In this document: positions 44,276 through 53,466 of the stretch, piece by piece
How the letters are laid out: each line of letters opens with the position of its first letter
Position numbering within the stretch: position 1 is the first letter of the stretch
Source: an uncultured Clostridium sp.
Lineage (GTDB): Bacteria > Bacillota > Clostridia > TANB77 > CAG-508
Length of the DNA: 64,000 nucleotides
Assembly (NCBI GenBank): GCA_900553755.1
Contig: USEX01000003.1
Location: 1 to 64,000 of the forward strand
Direction: 5' to 3'
Made by a program: the position numbers and the translations under genes
Notes under the pieces: model-generated
What the model was told of the DNA's origin: nothing
The model's input: only the letters and a program-made list of their open reading frames with translations
Database searches by the model: none

Positions 44276-45196
44276 ATGGAGAAATTATATGTTATTGGGC
44301 ATTCAAACCCAGATACTGATTCTATAACATCAGCAATAGTAGCTGCTAATTTACAAAAAAAATTAGGAAATGATGCTACTGCTTATAAATTAGGAAATAT
44401 TAATAAAGAAACTGCTTATGCTTTAAAAACATTTGAAGTTGATGAGCCTGAAACTCTTGAATCACTTGACGAAGGTTCTAATGTAATAATGGTAGATAAT
44501 AATGAATTTTCTCAAAGTGTAAAAGGAATAGAAAAAGCTAATATAAAAATGGTTATCGACCATCACAGAGTGAAATTTGAATATACTGACCCTATTTATT
44601 ATATTGCTGAACCAGTTGGATGTACAGCTACTATTTTATACAAATTATATCTTCAAAAAGGTGTAGAAATTTCTGAAACAATGGCTGGTTTAATGCTTAG
44701 TGCAATAATATCAGATACTTTATTATTTAAATCACCTACTTGCACAGAAGAAGATAAAGAAATTGCTGAAAAATTATCTAACATCGCTGGTGTTGATTTA
44801 TATAAATATGGTACAGAAATGTTAAAAGCTGGAACTGACATTAGCGAATTTACTCCATTTCAAGTAATAAATATAGACTCAAAAGAATTTAATGATAAAA
44901 ATGCAAAATTTGAAATTTCTCAAGTAAACGCTATTGATTTAGATTCAATATTTAGTAGACAAACTGAACTAGAAAATGCAATTCAAGAAGAAATTGATAA
45001 GAAAAATCTTGATTTCTATGTATTTGCAGCAACAGATATTTTAAATGCTAATTCAAAAATTATAGCATTAGGTAATAAAACTAATACAGTTGAAAAAGCT
45101 TTTGGAGTTAATTTAGATAACCACACAGCATTGCTTGAAAATGTTGTTTCTAGAAAAAAACAAATGTTACCTAACATATTAAATAATTTAGATTAA
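44276..45196 (+). CDS. ppaC: Manganese-dependent inorganic pyrophosphatase (family II)
   Basis: 306-residue DHH-family pyrophosphatase that removes the pyrophosphate produced by biosynthesis. Seen: GHSNPDTDS (His and two Asp for Mn, residues 8-16), IMVDNNE, the DHH-type IDHHRVKF, and a C-terminal DHHA2 domain with SRKKQMLP. No CBS or DRTGG insert, so it is the short form. The start is the ATG at 44276 with AAAGGAG nine bases upstream; ATG at 44270 is only three bases from the site. Confidence 0.97.
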   Translation: MEKLYVIGHSNPDTDSITSAIVAANLQKKLGNDATAYKLGNINKETAYALKTFEVDEPETLESLDEGSNVIMVDNNEFSQSVKGIEKANIKMVIDHHRVKFEYTDPIYYIAEPVGCTATILYKLYLQKGVEISETMAGLMLSAIISDTLLFKSPTCTEEDKEIAEKLSNIAGVDLYKYGTEMLKAGTDISEFTPFQVINIDSKEFNDKNAKFEISQVNAIDLDSIFSRQTELENAIQEEIDKKNLDFYVFAATDILNANSKIIALGNKTNTVEKAFGVNLDNHTALLENVVSRKKQMLPNILNNLD

Positions 45197-45227
45197 AAGA
45201 AGGTTTTGACCACCTTCTTTTATTTTT
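45195..45227 (+). terminator. ppaC terminator
   Basis: AAAAGAAGGT (45195-45204) pairs with ACCTTCTTTT (45212-45221), loop of seven, then ATTTTT; it overlaps the ppaC stop. Confidence 0.85.
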
Positions 45228-45290
45228 GTAATATTTTGTATATTATTGCATATTTAAATATTTTTTTGCGTTCGATTTTTTTATTTTTAT

Positions 45291-45319
45291 TTGAATTTTA
45301 TGTAAATATGTGCTATAAT
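45291..45319 (+). promoter_or_regulatory. Extended -10 promoter of the orphan gene at 45362
   Basis: TTGAAT (45291-45296), 17-bp spacer, TGC-TATAAT (45311-45319). Confidence 0.75.
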
Positions 45320-45361
45320 ATAAGTTATCCAAAATTCCACTTATGTTATGGAGGTACTGTT

Positions 45362-45700
45362 ATGAAAAACTGGATAAAAATAACATTCAGCTCGAAGGAC
45401 AATACGTCGAAACGGGATTTCCCCTCGATAGGAGATATCGTCTACGACGAAAGTAACAAACGCATTGGTGAAGTTCTTAATGTTTCTTCACCAGAAATGC
45501 TTCACGCATCGGGAGTATATTTCAAACCCGATGACGGAATAGCACGTTATGCATATCCCGGTTACATCGATCCAGAGGAAAATGAATTTGTTATGTTCTG
45601 TGACAAACCTGCATATTATTGCCGGCGGTGCACTCTTCGTGACAATGAGCAGTGTTACTTTAATGTTGGTAAGCATGTAGTTTACGCTTACCACAGGTAG
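45362..45700 (+). CDS. Orphan PRC-barrel-like Cys-containing protein, GC outlier
   Basis: 112 residues. The N-terminal half has a PRC-barrel/Gar1-like look (IGDIVYDESNKRIGEVLN), and the end has a possible zinc site YYCRRCTLRDNEQC. No signal peptide. GC is 141/339 (42% by hand count), clearly above the neighbours, with codons such as TCG and CGG. GGAGG lies seven bases before the ATG. Like the gene at 37691 it is a lone cassette with its own promoter and a hairpin, set between unrelated host genes. Function unknown. Confidence 0.75.
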   Translation: MKNWIKITFSSKDNTSKRDFPSIGDIVYDESNKRIGEVLNVSSPEMLHASGVYFKPDDGIARYAYPGYIDPEENEFVMFCDKPAYYCRRCTLRDNEQCYFNVGKHVVYAYHR

Positions 45701-45704
45701 TTTT

Positions 45705-45746
45705 ATGGGTAATATCTAGACTTAGATATTACCCATTTCCCTTTTA
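45705..45746 (+). terminator. Hairpin after the orphan gene
   Basis: Perfect 14-bp stem (45705-45718 with 45723-45736) with a GACT loop; only a broken T run (TTTCCCTTTT) follows. It also lies at the end of convergent cotJC. Confidence 0.7.
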
Positions 45747-45749
45747 TGC

Positions 45750-46361
45750 TTAATTTTCGTCTTCAGTATTTCTACATTTATTATTCATGTAAAATCTTTT
45801 TTCTGCCAATTTATCCTGTACGCCTCTTAATGCTTCTCCAAATCTTTGGAAGTGAACAATTTCTCTTTGCCTTAAGTATCTTAAAATATCTACAACTTCG
45901 CTATCCTCTGCACATAAATCTATTAATTTTTCATATGTTGCTCTTGCTTTTTGTTCTGCAGCTAAATCCTCTTGCAAGTTTGCTATTGGATCACCTTTGC
46001 AGGCTAAGCAATTTGCATCAAATGGCATTCCTGCAGCTGATTGTGGATATATATCTATACCATGATCTGTATAATATGCCCCCAATCCTACTTTTTCTAA
46101 CTCTTCTGCTGAACATCCATCAGTTAATTGTCTTACTAAAGTTCCAACCATCTCTAAATGGGCTAATTCTTCAGTTCCTATATCATTCAATGTAGCTTTT
46201 GCCTGTAAATCTGGCATTGCAAATCTTTGTGATAAATACCTTAAAGATGCTCCTAATTCCCCATCTGGTCCTCCATATTGAGATATAATGTATTTTGCAA
46301 GTCTTGGATTTCTGCATTTAATATTTATAGGATATTGTAACATTTTATTATAAGTCCACAT
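45750..46361 (-). CDS. cotJC: Spore coat protein CotJC (manganese catalase-like)
   Basis: 203 residues of the ferritin-like manganese-catalase family. Seen: N-terminal CRNPRLAKYIISQYGGPDGELGA-type segment (starts near residue 16), GTEELAHLEMVGT with two metal ligands, AAEQKARATYE and REIVHFQRFGEAL with the other ligands. It belongs to the spore coat/intersporal layer as in B. subtilis. Its ATG overlaps the cotJB stop as TAATG, giving coupled translation. Confidence 0.95.
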   Translation of the reverse strand: MWTYNKMLQYPINIKCRNPRLAKYIISQYGGPDGELGASLRYLSQRFAMPDLQAKATLNDIGTEELAHLEMVGTLVRQLTDGCSAEELEKVGLGAYYTDHGIDIYPQSAAGMPFDANCLACKGDPIANLQEDLAAEQKARATYEKLIDLCAEDSEVVDILRYLRQREIVHFQRFGEALRGVQDKLAEKRFYMNNKCRNTEDEN

Positions 46362-46711
46362 TATAATTCACTTCCTTCCCAAGGCCATGGCTCTTCTAAC
46401 CATCTCCATTTATTGCATGGGCAGTATATGCTAAGTGGCCCATATATTCTTTGATACATATCTTTCAATTCATTTAGATTATTACAATATTTACGGTGTA
46501 AACAAATTGCTTTTTCATCTGTAGGATGTGTATTTAGATATTCTGCTAAATCAGTGATAGCAAATGTTAAACATCTAATTTCTTTTAATAATTTTTGGCA
46601 GGTTTCATTATTGTTATTACAGCCACATCCATTATTTTCTGTAGTAGCTGGGTTATATCCAAATTGAGCATTTATTCCTGTTACTTCATAATTACAATTT
46701 TCATCATTCAT
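46361..46711 (-). CDS. cotJB: Spore coat protein CotJB
   Basis: 116 residues. The CotJB core (CLTFAITDLAEYLNTHP, HRKYCNN, YGPLS, WPWEGS) fills the second half; the first 35 residues are Asn/Cys-rich. Function is the assembly of CotJC on the spore. ATG at 46711 overlaps the cotJA stop; an in-frame GTG at 46726 and TTG at 46717 are alternatives, since AAAGGGG is 14 bases away from the ATG. Confidence 0.9.
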   Translation of the reverse strand: MNDENCNYEVTGINAQFGYNPATTENNGCGCNNNNETCQKLLKEIRCLTFAITDLAEYLNTHPTDEKAICLHRKYCNNLNELKDMYQRIYGPLSIYCPCNKWRWLEEPWPWEGSEL

Positions 46712-47055
46712 TAGCAAGTTTGACACCCCTTTCCAAAACTATTTCTAGATCTTAAATATTCAATCTCCATCATACTTTGTCCTGGATAGTACGTAGTAAC
46801 TAATTCAGGAAATATTGTTCCGTTTTGCAAGCCACAACAAGGGGTAAAAGTTTTATCCATATATTGAGTTGGTACATAACTCTGTGCAAGCATAGGATTA
46901 GTTGGAAATAAATTCATTTCCTGGTCAAAGCCACATTGACAAGAATCTTCGTTATTCTCCTCATAGCTTTGAACATCGCTGCAGCTAGTTTCTAGTGGAC
47001 CAACATCTTCTTCCATATTGTTTTGGCAGCAACATTTTTTACAACATTGATACAT
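46711..47055 (-). CDS. cotJA: Spore coat-associated protein CotJA-like
   Basis: 114 residues. A Cys-rich N-terminus (MYQCCKKCCCQNN) and acidic linker precede the CotJA block AQSYVPTQYMDKTF and YYPGQSMMEIEYLRS. It is first in the cotJABC operon with AAGGAGG before the ATG. The Cys-rich ends suggest disulfide or metal cross-linking in the spore coat. Expression in the mother cell (SigE) is expected, but I could not assign its promoter. Confidence 0.9.
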   Translation of the reverse strand: MYQCCKKCCCQNNMEEDVGPLETSCSDVQSYEENNEDSCQCGFDQEMNLFPTNPMLAQSYVPTQYMDKTFTPCCGLQNGTIFPELVTTYYPGQSMMEIEYLRSRNSFGKGCQTC

Positions 47056-47111
47056 TAATATTCCTCCTTTATTAAATCTTTAGCTTATTGCCTATACTGC
47101 ATTTTATGACA

Positions 47112-47145
47112 TAAAAAAAGAGATTGTTACAATTCGCAACAATCT
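47112..47145 (-). terminator. pyk terminator
   Basis: AGATTGTT (47121-47128) pairs with AACAATCT (47138-47145); seven T follow on the minus strand. Confidence 0.85.
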
Positions 47146-47162
47146 TCTTTCTTATTTTATAA

Positions 47163-48602
47163 CTATACTTTTAAAACTCCACCTATTGTTTTATTCACAG
47201 ATGAACCAACGTCTTCCATTATTTTGTCTCCACCTGCAATTATTACTAGGTCTCCTTTTTCTAGTATTTCTTTATTCTTTAATTTTTCAATTCCTTTTTC
47301 AATTGTTTTATTTACTGTTTCTTCTGCTGGAACAAATATTGGTGTTACGTTCCAAGCTAAACCTAATTGATGGAATGTTCTCTTATTATCTGTTATAGCA
47401 AGAATTGGGCATCCAGCTCCTAATCCAGCTAAGTTTCTTGCAGAATTTCCTGTATGTGTATAGCATACTATTGCATCAGCTTTCATGTTTTTAGCTGTTA
47501 CACAAGTTGCATATGCTACGTTTTCTTCTAATGTATCTAGTTTTACATTTTCGTTCTCATCAAATCTCTTCCAGTAATTTATTTCTGGTTCAACTCTGTT
47601 TGCTATTTTAACCATTGTTTCAACACATTCTACTGGATAATCACCTTGTGCACATTCTCCTGAAAGCATTATAGCACTTGTTCTATCATATATTGCATTT
47701 GCAACATCGCTTGCTTCTGCTCTTGTTGGTAATGGTTGATGTGTCATTGATTCTAACATTTGTGTTGCTGTAATAGCTGGTTTACATTCTTTATTGCAAA
47801 GTTTTATTAATTTCTTTTGAACTACTGGTGGTTCTGTGAAATCAGTTTCAGTAGCCATATCACCACGGGCAATCATTTGTCCATCAGCTAAATTTACTAT
47901 AGTTTCTAAATTAGAAAGACCTTCAACATTTTCTATTTTTGTTATTATTTGAATATCTTTTCCACCATTTTCATCTAATACTTTTCTAACATTTTGAATA
48001 TCTTCTGCATTTCTCGCAAATGATATTGCTACGAAATCATATTCATGTTCGCAAGCTGCTTTTAAATCTGCTATATCTTTTTCAGCTAAACCTGGTAATC
48101 TAATAACTGTTCCAGGCAAATTCATAGTTTTTCTGCTTCCTAAACCATTTCCATGAACAACTGTTGTTACTATATCTTTACCAACAACTTCATCAACTTT
48201 TAATTCTATTGCTCCATCATCTATTAAAATTTTTGTTCCTTGTTTAACATCTTTATATAATTCTTTATATGTTACAGAAACACCTTCTTCGTTTCCTGTT
48301 ACATCTGCATTATATAATGTGAATTTTTGACCATCTTTTAATTGTATTTTTGTATTTTTTCCTGTGTATAGCATTCCAGTTCTTATTTCTGGTCCCTTCA
48401 TATCCAATAATAATGCTATTGGAAGTTCTTTCTCTTCTCTTAATTTTATTATTGTTTCTGTTTTCTCTGATTGCTCTTCCCAACTTCCATGAGAATAATT
48501 TACTCTTGTTACATTTAAGCCAGCTTCAAATAATTCTTCTAATTTGTTTTCACTAGCTGGTCCTATTGTTCCAACAATTTTTGTTTTTCTTAATGCTTTC
48601 AT
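47163..48602 (-). CDS. pyk: Pyruvate kinase
   Basis: 479 residues catalysing the ATP-yielding last step of glycolysis. Seen: N-terminal [21 protein letters not shown], metal-site [22 protein letters not shown] and AEASDVANA. The C-terminal allosteric domain ends near [11 protein letters not shown]; the extra PEP-utiliser domain present in some Firmicutes is absent. GGAGG lies seven bases before the ATG at 48602; the longer frame to 48635 includes that site. Confidence 0.97.
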   Translation of the reverse strand: MKALRKTKIVGTIGPASENKLEELFEAGLNVTRVNYSHGSWEEQSEKTETIIKLREEKELPIALLLDMKGPEIRTGMLYTGKNTKIQLKDGQKFTLYNADVTGNEEGVSVTYKELYKDVKQGTKILIDDGAIELKVDEVVGKDIVTTVVHGNGLGSRKTMNLPGTVIRLPGLAEKDIADLKAACEHEYDFVAISFARNAEDIQNVRKVLDENGGKDIQIITKIENVEGLSNLETIVNLADGQMIARGDMATETDFTEPPVVQKKLIKLCNKECKPAITATQMLESMTHQPLPTRAEASDVANAIYDRTSAIMLSGECAQGDYPVECVETMVKIANRVEPEINYWKRFDENENVKLDTLEENVAYATCVTAKNMKADAIVCYTHTGNSARNLAGLGAGCPILAITDNKRTFHQLGLAWNVTPIFVPAEETVNKTIEKGIEKLKNKEILEKGDLVIIAGGDKIMEDVGSSVNKTIGGVLKV

Positions 48603-48750
48603 TAATATTCCTCCACCTTTCAAAATAACGTTCATATTATATCACTATTTCAGCTTTATTTCAAGCTTTTCTATATTATTTGACAAAATTATGAAATTAA
48701 TGTATTTTATAATAAAATTATTTAAATTTTTTATGGAAAGGATGAACTTT

Positions 48751-49284
48751 ATGTTAAAAGAATTCAAAGAATTTGCAACCAGAGGAAATATTTCAGATTT
48801 AGCATTAGGTATTGTAATTGGTGGTGCTTTTCAAAAAATTGTAACTTCTTTAGTTGAAGATATTATTATGCCTTGTGTTTCTGTACTAATTGGAAAGGTT
48901 GATTTCTCAGATTTAGTATTAAATATTGGTGAAGTTTCTATCAAATATGGTCACTTTATTACTACTATAGTCGACTTTCTAATAATATCTTTTTCTATAT
49001 TTTTGGTTATTAGATATTTAAATAAATTGAATAAAATAGGTGAAAAAGATCTTAATAAATTAGCTAAGAAAATTAATGAATTAGATAAATCTGGAAATTT
49101 AAAAAAGTTGAAGAGACTTGGTAAGAAAAAAACTGAAGAACATAATGAAACACCAGAAAAGGCAGAACCAGAAACAAAAATATGTCCTTACTGCCTATCT
49201 GAAATTAAATATAAAGCAACAAGATGTCCAAATTGTACTTCTAAGCTAGTTTATGAAACAAAACCTACTGCACATAAAAAATGA
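48751..49284 (+). CDS. mscL: Large-conductance mechanosensitive channel with zinc-ribbon tail
   Basis: 177 residues. MscL core: [23 protein letters not shown] in the first helix region (starts at residue 4) and a second helix at about 70-95, with the pore-opening gate on osmotic shock. The C-terminus adds a charged helix and a four-Cys zinc ribbon (CPYCLSE, then CPNCTS), more than in the 130-residue E. coli form. AAAGGA lies eight bases before ATG 48751; earlier in-frame ATGs lack a site. It diverges from pyk. Confidence 0.95.
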   Translation: MLKEFKEFATRGNISDLALGIVIGGAFQKIVTSLVEDIIMPCVSVLIGKVDFSDLVLNIGEVSIKYGHFITTIVDFLIISFSIFLVIRYLNKLNKIGEKDLNKLAKKINELDKSGNLKKLKRLGKKKTEEHNETPEKAEPETKICPYCLSEIKYKATRCPNCTSKLVYETKPTAHKK

Positions 49285-49304
49285 TTAGATTTCTCTAATC
49301 ATTT
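49278..49304. terminator. Bidirectional terminator between mscL and zinc-ribbon gene
   Basis: AAATGATTAGA-type stem (49279-49289) pairs with 49294-49304 around a TTTC loop, overlapping the mscL stop; flanked by A and T runs. Confidence 0.75.
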
Positions 49305-49310
49305 TATTTA

Positions 49311-49478
49311 TTATGCATTATAATTGTTATTTCTTCTTTGTGCTTTTCTTGCTTTTCTGCATTCTGGGCATCTTTGAGGTTCATTTGTGAATCCTTTTTC
49401 TGCATAAAATGCTTGTTCACCTTCTGTGAAAACAAATTCAGCTCCACAATCTTTGCATACTAATGTTTTGTCTGCCAT
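49311..49478 (-). CDS. Small zinc-ribbon protein
   Basis: 55 residues: CKDCG and CPECRKARKAQRR with an aromatic linker (FVFTEGEQAFY), a zinc-ribbon of the zf-trcl type often associated with translation or CxxC proteins. Function unknown. ATG at 49478 has AAGGAGG eight bases upstream; the longer frame to 49523 carries that site. Confidence 0.85.
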   Translation of the reverse strand: MADKTLVCKDCGAEFVFTEGEQAFYAEKGFTNEPQRCPECRKARKAQRRNNNYNA

Positions 49479-49630
49479 GACATTTCCTCCTTCTTTAAAT
49501 TCATTTAATATATTTTGACACATTGAAACTTTTTAGAGGAAATAGTCTACTAAATAATTAAATTTTTACAAATTGCTTATAAACAATTTTGTATAATATA
49601 TCATATTCTTTTTATTTATGCAAGGTTTTA

Positions 49631-50464
49631 TTACTTTTCTATTCCGACATATTTCGACTTCTTTGAGAATGCTAATATAGATTCGAATACTGGCCATAGT
49701 AGCCATAATCCTAATCCATACGCCTGCCTTTTATCAAAAGCTTCTGCTAGCATAAACCTACTTGCTACATGTACTAGCCATAAGATTATCCATCCTACAA
49801 CAGGTACCAATAACAATAATAGCCACCAAGAACTCATTCCACAAATTTGTAACATAACTACATCTTTATATATTGGTATTAAAACTGCCCATGCACGTTT
49901 CTTTGCTTTTTTATATATAACACATCTTACAAACAATTTATAAATTGCAAGAATTATTACTATTCTTGTAATTATTCTTATTATGTTGGCTGACCAAGCA
50001 ATCGATACCATTAGACCAACTTTTTCTCTTGTAGACATATTTGCAGTAGTTTTATTCACGATATCTAATAATGTAGCACCATCTTCTACTTCGCTTATAA
50101 CTTGCTCCATATCCGTTTTTTCAATTATTGCATTTAACTTATCTTTATCAACATTTTTCAATACTTTGCATATATTATCTATGTTTTCTTTAGCCTGTCC
50201 ATCGCTTTTTATCTTATCTTTATTATTTTCTATCATTGTAACAATTTCTTCATTTGTATATTCTTTACTAACGTCCTTATATGTTTTTATTGCTTCAGTT
50301 AACCCATCTTTTGTTAGTCCTTGTTCTTCAAATAGTTGCATTAAATAAACTATTTTTTCCTCTGAATTATTTTCTGCAAAAGATTTTACATTGCAAATTA
50401 TCATACTTAAAAATATAATCATTGTTATACATAATAATTTTATCCATATTCTATTATTTTTCAT
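49631..50464 (-). CDS. Membrane protein with signal peptide and DUF5684-like end
   Basis: About 277 residues. A signal peptide (LLCITMIIFLSMIICNVKSFA), a helical extracytoplasmic domain (about 35-150), then three or four membrane helices with AWAVLIPIYK and MSSWWLLLLLVP, which match DUF5684. Function unknown. Two adjacent ATGs (50467 and 50464) follow GGGAG; the second has the better spacing. No partner gene is evident. Confidence 0.75.
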   Translation of the reverse strand: MKNNRIWIKLLCITMIIFLSMIICNVKSFAENNSEEKIVYLMQLFEEQGLTKDGLTEAIKTYKDVSKEYTNEEIVTMIENNKDKIKSDGQAKENIDNICKVLKNVDKDKLNAIIEKTDMEQVISEVEDGATLLDIVNKTTANMSTREKVGLMVSIAWSANIIRIITRIVIILAIYKLFVRCVIYKKAKKRAWAVLIPIYKDVVMLQICGMSSWWLLLLLVPVVGWIILWLVHVASRFMLAEAFDKRQAYGLGLWLLWPVFESILAFSKKSKYVGIEK

Positions 50465-50603
50465 CATTTTTCTCCCTTTTTCGCTATCGACTTTTATTAT
50501 TTTAGCATAACAATTTTTTATCTTCAATACTTTTGTTTATTTTTGTTTTGTTCAAAAGGAATATTATTACGTATTTCTAATAAAATATCATTAAGGAGGC
50601 CTT

Positions 50604-51521
50604 ATGATTGTAAATACTTTTGCTCCTTATGATTCTGAATTATTAGAAAATAATATTATTTCTTTATTCAATCAATTTCCTTTTTTAAGAAAGGAAATCG
50701 TTGGTTATAGCGTTTGTAAAAATCCAATTTATTCAATAGTATTTGGGCACGGAGAAAAGCAAATATTTTATTTTGGTTCTATTCATGCAAATGAATCTAT
50801 TGTTTCTAAATTGCTTATGAAATTTATAGAAGAATTGTGTATTGCTTACAAATCAAATTCAAGTATTTTAGGATATTCTGTAGAAAATATTTTTGAAAAG
50901 TCTACAATTTATATTGTACCTATGGCGAACCCAGATGGTGTAGATTTAGTAAATAATCCTTCACTATTACCTCATAAATATTACGTACAAGCAAAATCCA
51001 TTGCTTATAATTATCCTTCAATTTCTTTTGCAAATGGATGGAAGGCTAATATAAATGGTGTGGATTTAAATTTACAATTTCCTGCTGGCTGGGAACAAGC
51101 AAAAAAAATAAAGTACTCTCAGGGTATAAGCACTCCAGCCCCTCGTAATTTTGTTGGATTGGCTCCATTATCTCAACCTGAATCCTTAGCTTTATATAAT
51201 TATACAAAACAACATAATTTTGATTTAATAATTGCTTACCATACTCAAGGTAAAGAGATTTATTGGCAATTTCAAAATTATGCTCCCAAAAATGCTTATA
51301 ACATTGGATTGCAATTCGCCAAGATTAGTAATTACACTTTGGCAGATGTTCCATATATTTCAGGTTTTGCTGGCTACAAAGATTGGTTCTTACAGGAATA
51401 TGAGAAACCAGCTTACACTATCGAAGCTGGTTTTGGTGAAAACCCTTTGCCTATATCACAATTTAATGAAATCTACAAAGATAACTTAGGAATCTTATTA
51501 CTAGGAAGTATCTTGGCTTAA
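50604..51521 (+). CDS. M14-family zinc peptidase
   Basis: 305 residues. Zinc site: HANES (His and Glu, about residue 72) with the third ligand His in IAYHTQG; the catalytic Glu is in YTIEAGFG. NPDGVDL and NGVDLNLQFPAG give the substrate pocket of the gamma-D-glutamyl-diaminopimelate type. It probably trims peptidoglycan peptides. There is no clear N-terminal signal, so it may act in the cell (recycling or spore). AAGGAGG lies close to the ATG. Confidence 0.85.
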   Translation: MIVNTFAPYDSELLENNIISLFNQFPFLRKEIVGYSVCKNPIYSIVFGHGEKQIFYFGSIHANESIVSKLLMKFIEELCIAYKSNSSILGYSVENIFEKSTIYIVPMANPDGVDLVNNPSLLPHKYYVQAKSIAYNYPSISFANGWKANINGVDLNLQFPAGWEQAKKIKYSQGISTPAPRNFVGLAPLSQPESLALYNYTKQHNFDLIIAYHTQGKEIYWQFQNYAPKNAYNIGLQFAKISNYTLADVPYISGFAGYKDWFLQEYEKPAYTIEAGFGENPLPISQFNEIYKDNLGILLLGSILA

Positions 51522-51535
51522 GCTATATACTTCCT
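51503..51535. terminator. Hairpin spanning both convergent stop regions
   Basis: AGGAAGTAT (51503-51511) pairs exactly with ATACTTCCT (51527-51535). It covers the end of the M14 gene and touches the last base of the kinase stop. T runs are absent. Confidence 0.5.
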
Positions 51536-52113
51536 TATATATCCAATATCTTTTTTATCTCTTTTTCAACTTCTTCTATAGATTTACTATTTTCAATCTT
51601 ATAAACTTTTATTTTTGTTGGGTATTTTTCTTTTATTTCATCTGCCATTTGCAAATACATCTTTTGTTGTTCTACACTCTTTTCAATAGCAAATTTAGCA
51701 TAACTTAAATTTGCTTTATCTTTTCTTTCTAATCTCTTTTTATATAAGTTCTCATCCTTTAAATACAATGTTATGTAATATATATCAAAATCCATTTCAC
51801 TTAATGATTTTAATAGTTTATTATAAACTTCTGTAAATGAATATTCTTTGTACCCTAATCTGCAATAATTTTCTTCTGAAAAGAATGTTCTATCAAACAG
51901 TAAATTAATTCCTAAATTTTCTAATGTTTTTATATACCCCTGTAAATCTGTATACATCTTTGTAGCCTTTTCAAGGCCAGCTTTTGTGCTATCACTTGTA
52001 CCTGATAATCTATATAAATTTGTATATTTCATTGTGTGCCTTATAAAATCCGTTATGGTTGTTTTTCCGACACCTTGTGGACCTTCTACTATTACTAATT
52101 TTGAATTTGCCAT
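51535..52113 (-). CDS. dTMP-kinase/deoxynucleoside-kinase-like P-loop enzyme
   Basis: 192 residues. Walker A VEGPQGVGKTT (starts about residue 8), LLFDRTFFSEE (DRY/DRF-like motif) and a lid segment with RLERKDKANLS. It most resembles thymidylate kinase or a deoxynucleoside kinase; substrate uncertain. The start is ATG 52113, eight bases after AGGAGG; an ATG two codons earlier is too close. Convergent with the M14 gene. Confidence 0.8.
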   Translation of the reverse strand: MANSKLVIVEGPQGVGKTTITDFIRHTMKYTNLYRLSGTSDSTKAGLEKATKMYTDLQGYIKTLENLGINLLFDRTFFSEENYCRLGYKEYSFTEVYNKLLKSLSEMDFDIYYITLYLKDENLYKKRLERKDKANLSYAKFAIEKSVEQQKMYLQMADEIKEKYPTKIKVYKIENSKSIEEVEKEIKKILDI

Positions 52114-52150
52114 TTTCATATCCTCCTCTTAATTATAAGTATTATAACAC

Positions 52151-52185
52151 AAAAAAAGAAAATTCAAGTATAAATTTTCTTTTTT
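52151..52185 (-). terminator. spoIVB terminator
   Basis: AAAAAAGAAAATT (52152-52164) pairs with 52173-52185; the T run follows on the minus strand. It overlaps the spoIVB stop. Confidence 0.8.
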
Positions 52186-53401
52186 AATTACTACTTCTCA
52201 TCTGCTTTATTAATAAGTCTCCAAAAATAGCATATCCCTTTGTAGGATCTTTTACTAAAACATTTGTTACTGCACCTATAAATTTTCCATTTTGCATTAC
52301 TGGTGCACCGCTCATCCCTTGTATAATTCCTCCAGTTTTATTTAGCAGTTCTTCATCAGTAATCTTAATTAACATGCTTTTATTATCAATATTATTATTT
52401 AAATATATTCTTTCTATTTCAATTTGATATTCCTGTGGTGCTCCAGAATCCAATTGACACAAGATTGTAGCCTTTCCGGTTTTTATTTCGCTTCTTTCAG
52501 CAACTTCCATCTCATTATAGGTAGTATCTATATACTGCATATTCTTTACATTTCCGTATACACCCATTTTGGTATTCTTATATATATCACCTATTGCAAC
52601 GCCTTTTGTTATTGAGCCTTTTATTTCTCCTGGTTTATTTTTTTCACCTTTTATAATAGATAAAATATTTGCTGTAACCAATTCTCCCTTAGATATATCT
52701 ACAATTTCCTCTGTATCTATATCTATTATTCCGTGTCCTAAGCTCATAAACATATTCGTTGACGGTTCATAAAAAGTTAATGTTCCTATTCCTGCAGCCG
52801 CATCTCTAACCCACAATCCTATTTTATAATCTTCTTTCGTTTTTACTGGCACAATGCTTGTTTCTAATATTTTATCATTTTTCACATACTTTATTTTTAA
52901 ACTTTCTCCATTACTATTATTCACTTGTTGTATCAATTCGTCAGTTGTATTTATTTCTTCATTATTAATTGCTATTATTGAATCTCCCTCTTCTATTCCA
53001 CTATTTTCATATGGTTTTTCTTTTATTTTTTCTTCATTTTCAATCTCCGACATTCCCACAACCAACACACCTTTTGTGTATAATTTCATTCCTATTGCTT
53101 TTCCTACAGGAATAACCGTTGTTGTTGGAATTACACTTACATTTATATCTTTTACAGCTATGCTATTAAATAATTTTAATTCTACTTTGTTATTTCCAAC
53201 TTTGCTTTTATTTAAATTACTTGATACCCATGTTGCTTCATAATCATCAGAATTTTGTAATTCCAATCCTAAGGCTAATTTAAAATTAATATTTTCTCCT
53301 TCTGACAGTATTATACTTTGCGGAATAGCAGCTATATTGTATACATATGCATATAAAAAAAATAGGCACACAATTAATAATATTTTAAAAGTCTTTTTCA
53401 T
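52184..53401 (-). CDS. spoIVB: SpoIVB serine peptidase
   Basis: 405 residues. A signal-anchor helix (about 1-25), a PDZ domain (about 100-190) with IAINNEEINTTDELIQQ, and the S55 protease domain with the His in SLGHGIIDID and the serine in GMSGAPV, ending in KDPTKGYAIFGD. It is secreted from the forespore to trigger SpoIVF-dependent pro-SigK cleavage; sigK is also in this window. The usual SpoIIQ/SpoIVF neighbours are not nearby. ATG 53401 has GGAG six bases upstream. Confidence 0.93.
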   Translation of the reverse strand: MKKTFKILLIVCLFFLYAYVYNIAAIPQSIILSEGENINFKLALGLELQNSDDYEATWVSSNLNKSKVGNNKVELKLFNSIAVKDINVSVIPTTTVIPVGKAIGMKLYTKGVLVVGMSEIENEEKIKEKPYENSGIEEGDSIIAINNEEINTTDELIQQVNNSNGESLKIKYVKNDKILETSIVPVKTKEDYKIGLWVRDAAAGIGTLTFYEPSTNMFMSLGHGIIDIDTEEIVDISKGELVTANILSIIKGEKNKPGEIKGSITKGVAIGDIYKNTKMGVYGNVKNMQYIDTTYNEMEVAERSEIKTGKATILCQLDSGAPQEYQIEIERIYLNNNIDNKSMLIKITDEELLNKTGGIIQGMSGAPVMQNGKFIGAVTNVLVKDPTKGYAIFGDLLIKQMRSSN

Positions 53402-53466
53402 TTTTATCTCCAATTCTTTTTCAATATTATCATGCCCATTTTTTTAATTTTTATTTTGTCAATTTT

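Noticed and set aside
45746..46195. Plus-strand open frame across cotJC
   Set aside because: Shadow of cotJC, hydrophobic mirror sequence without a ribosome site.
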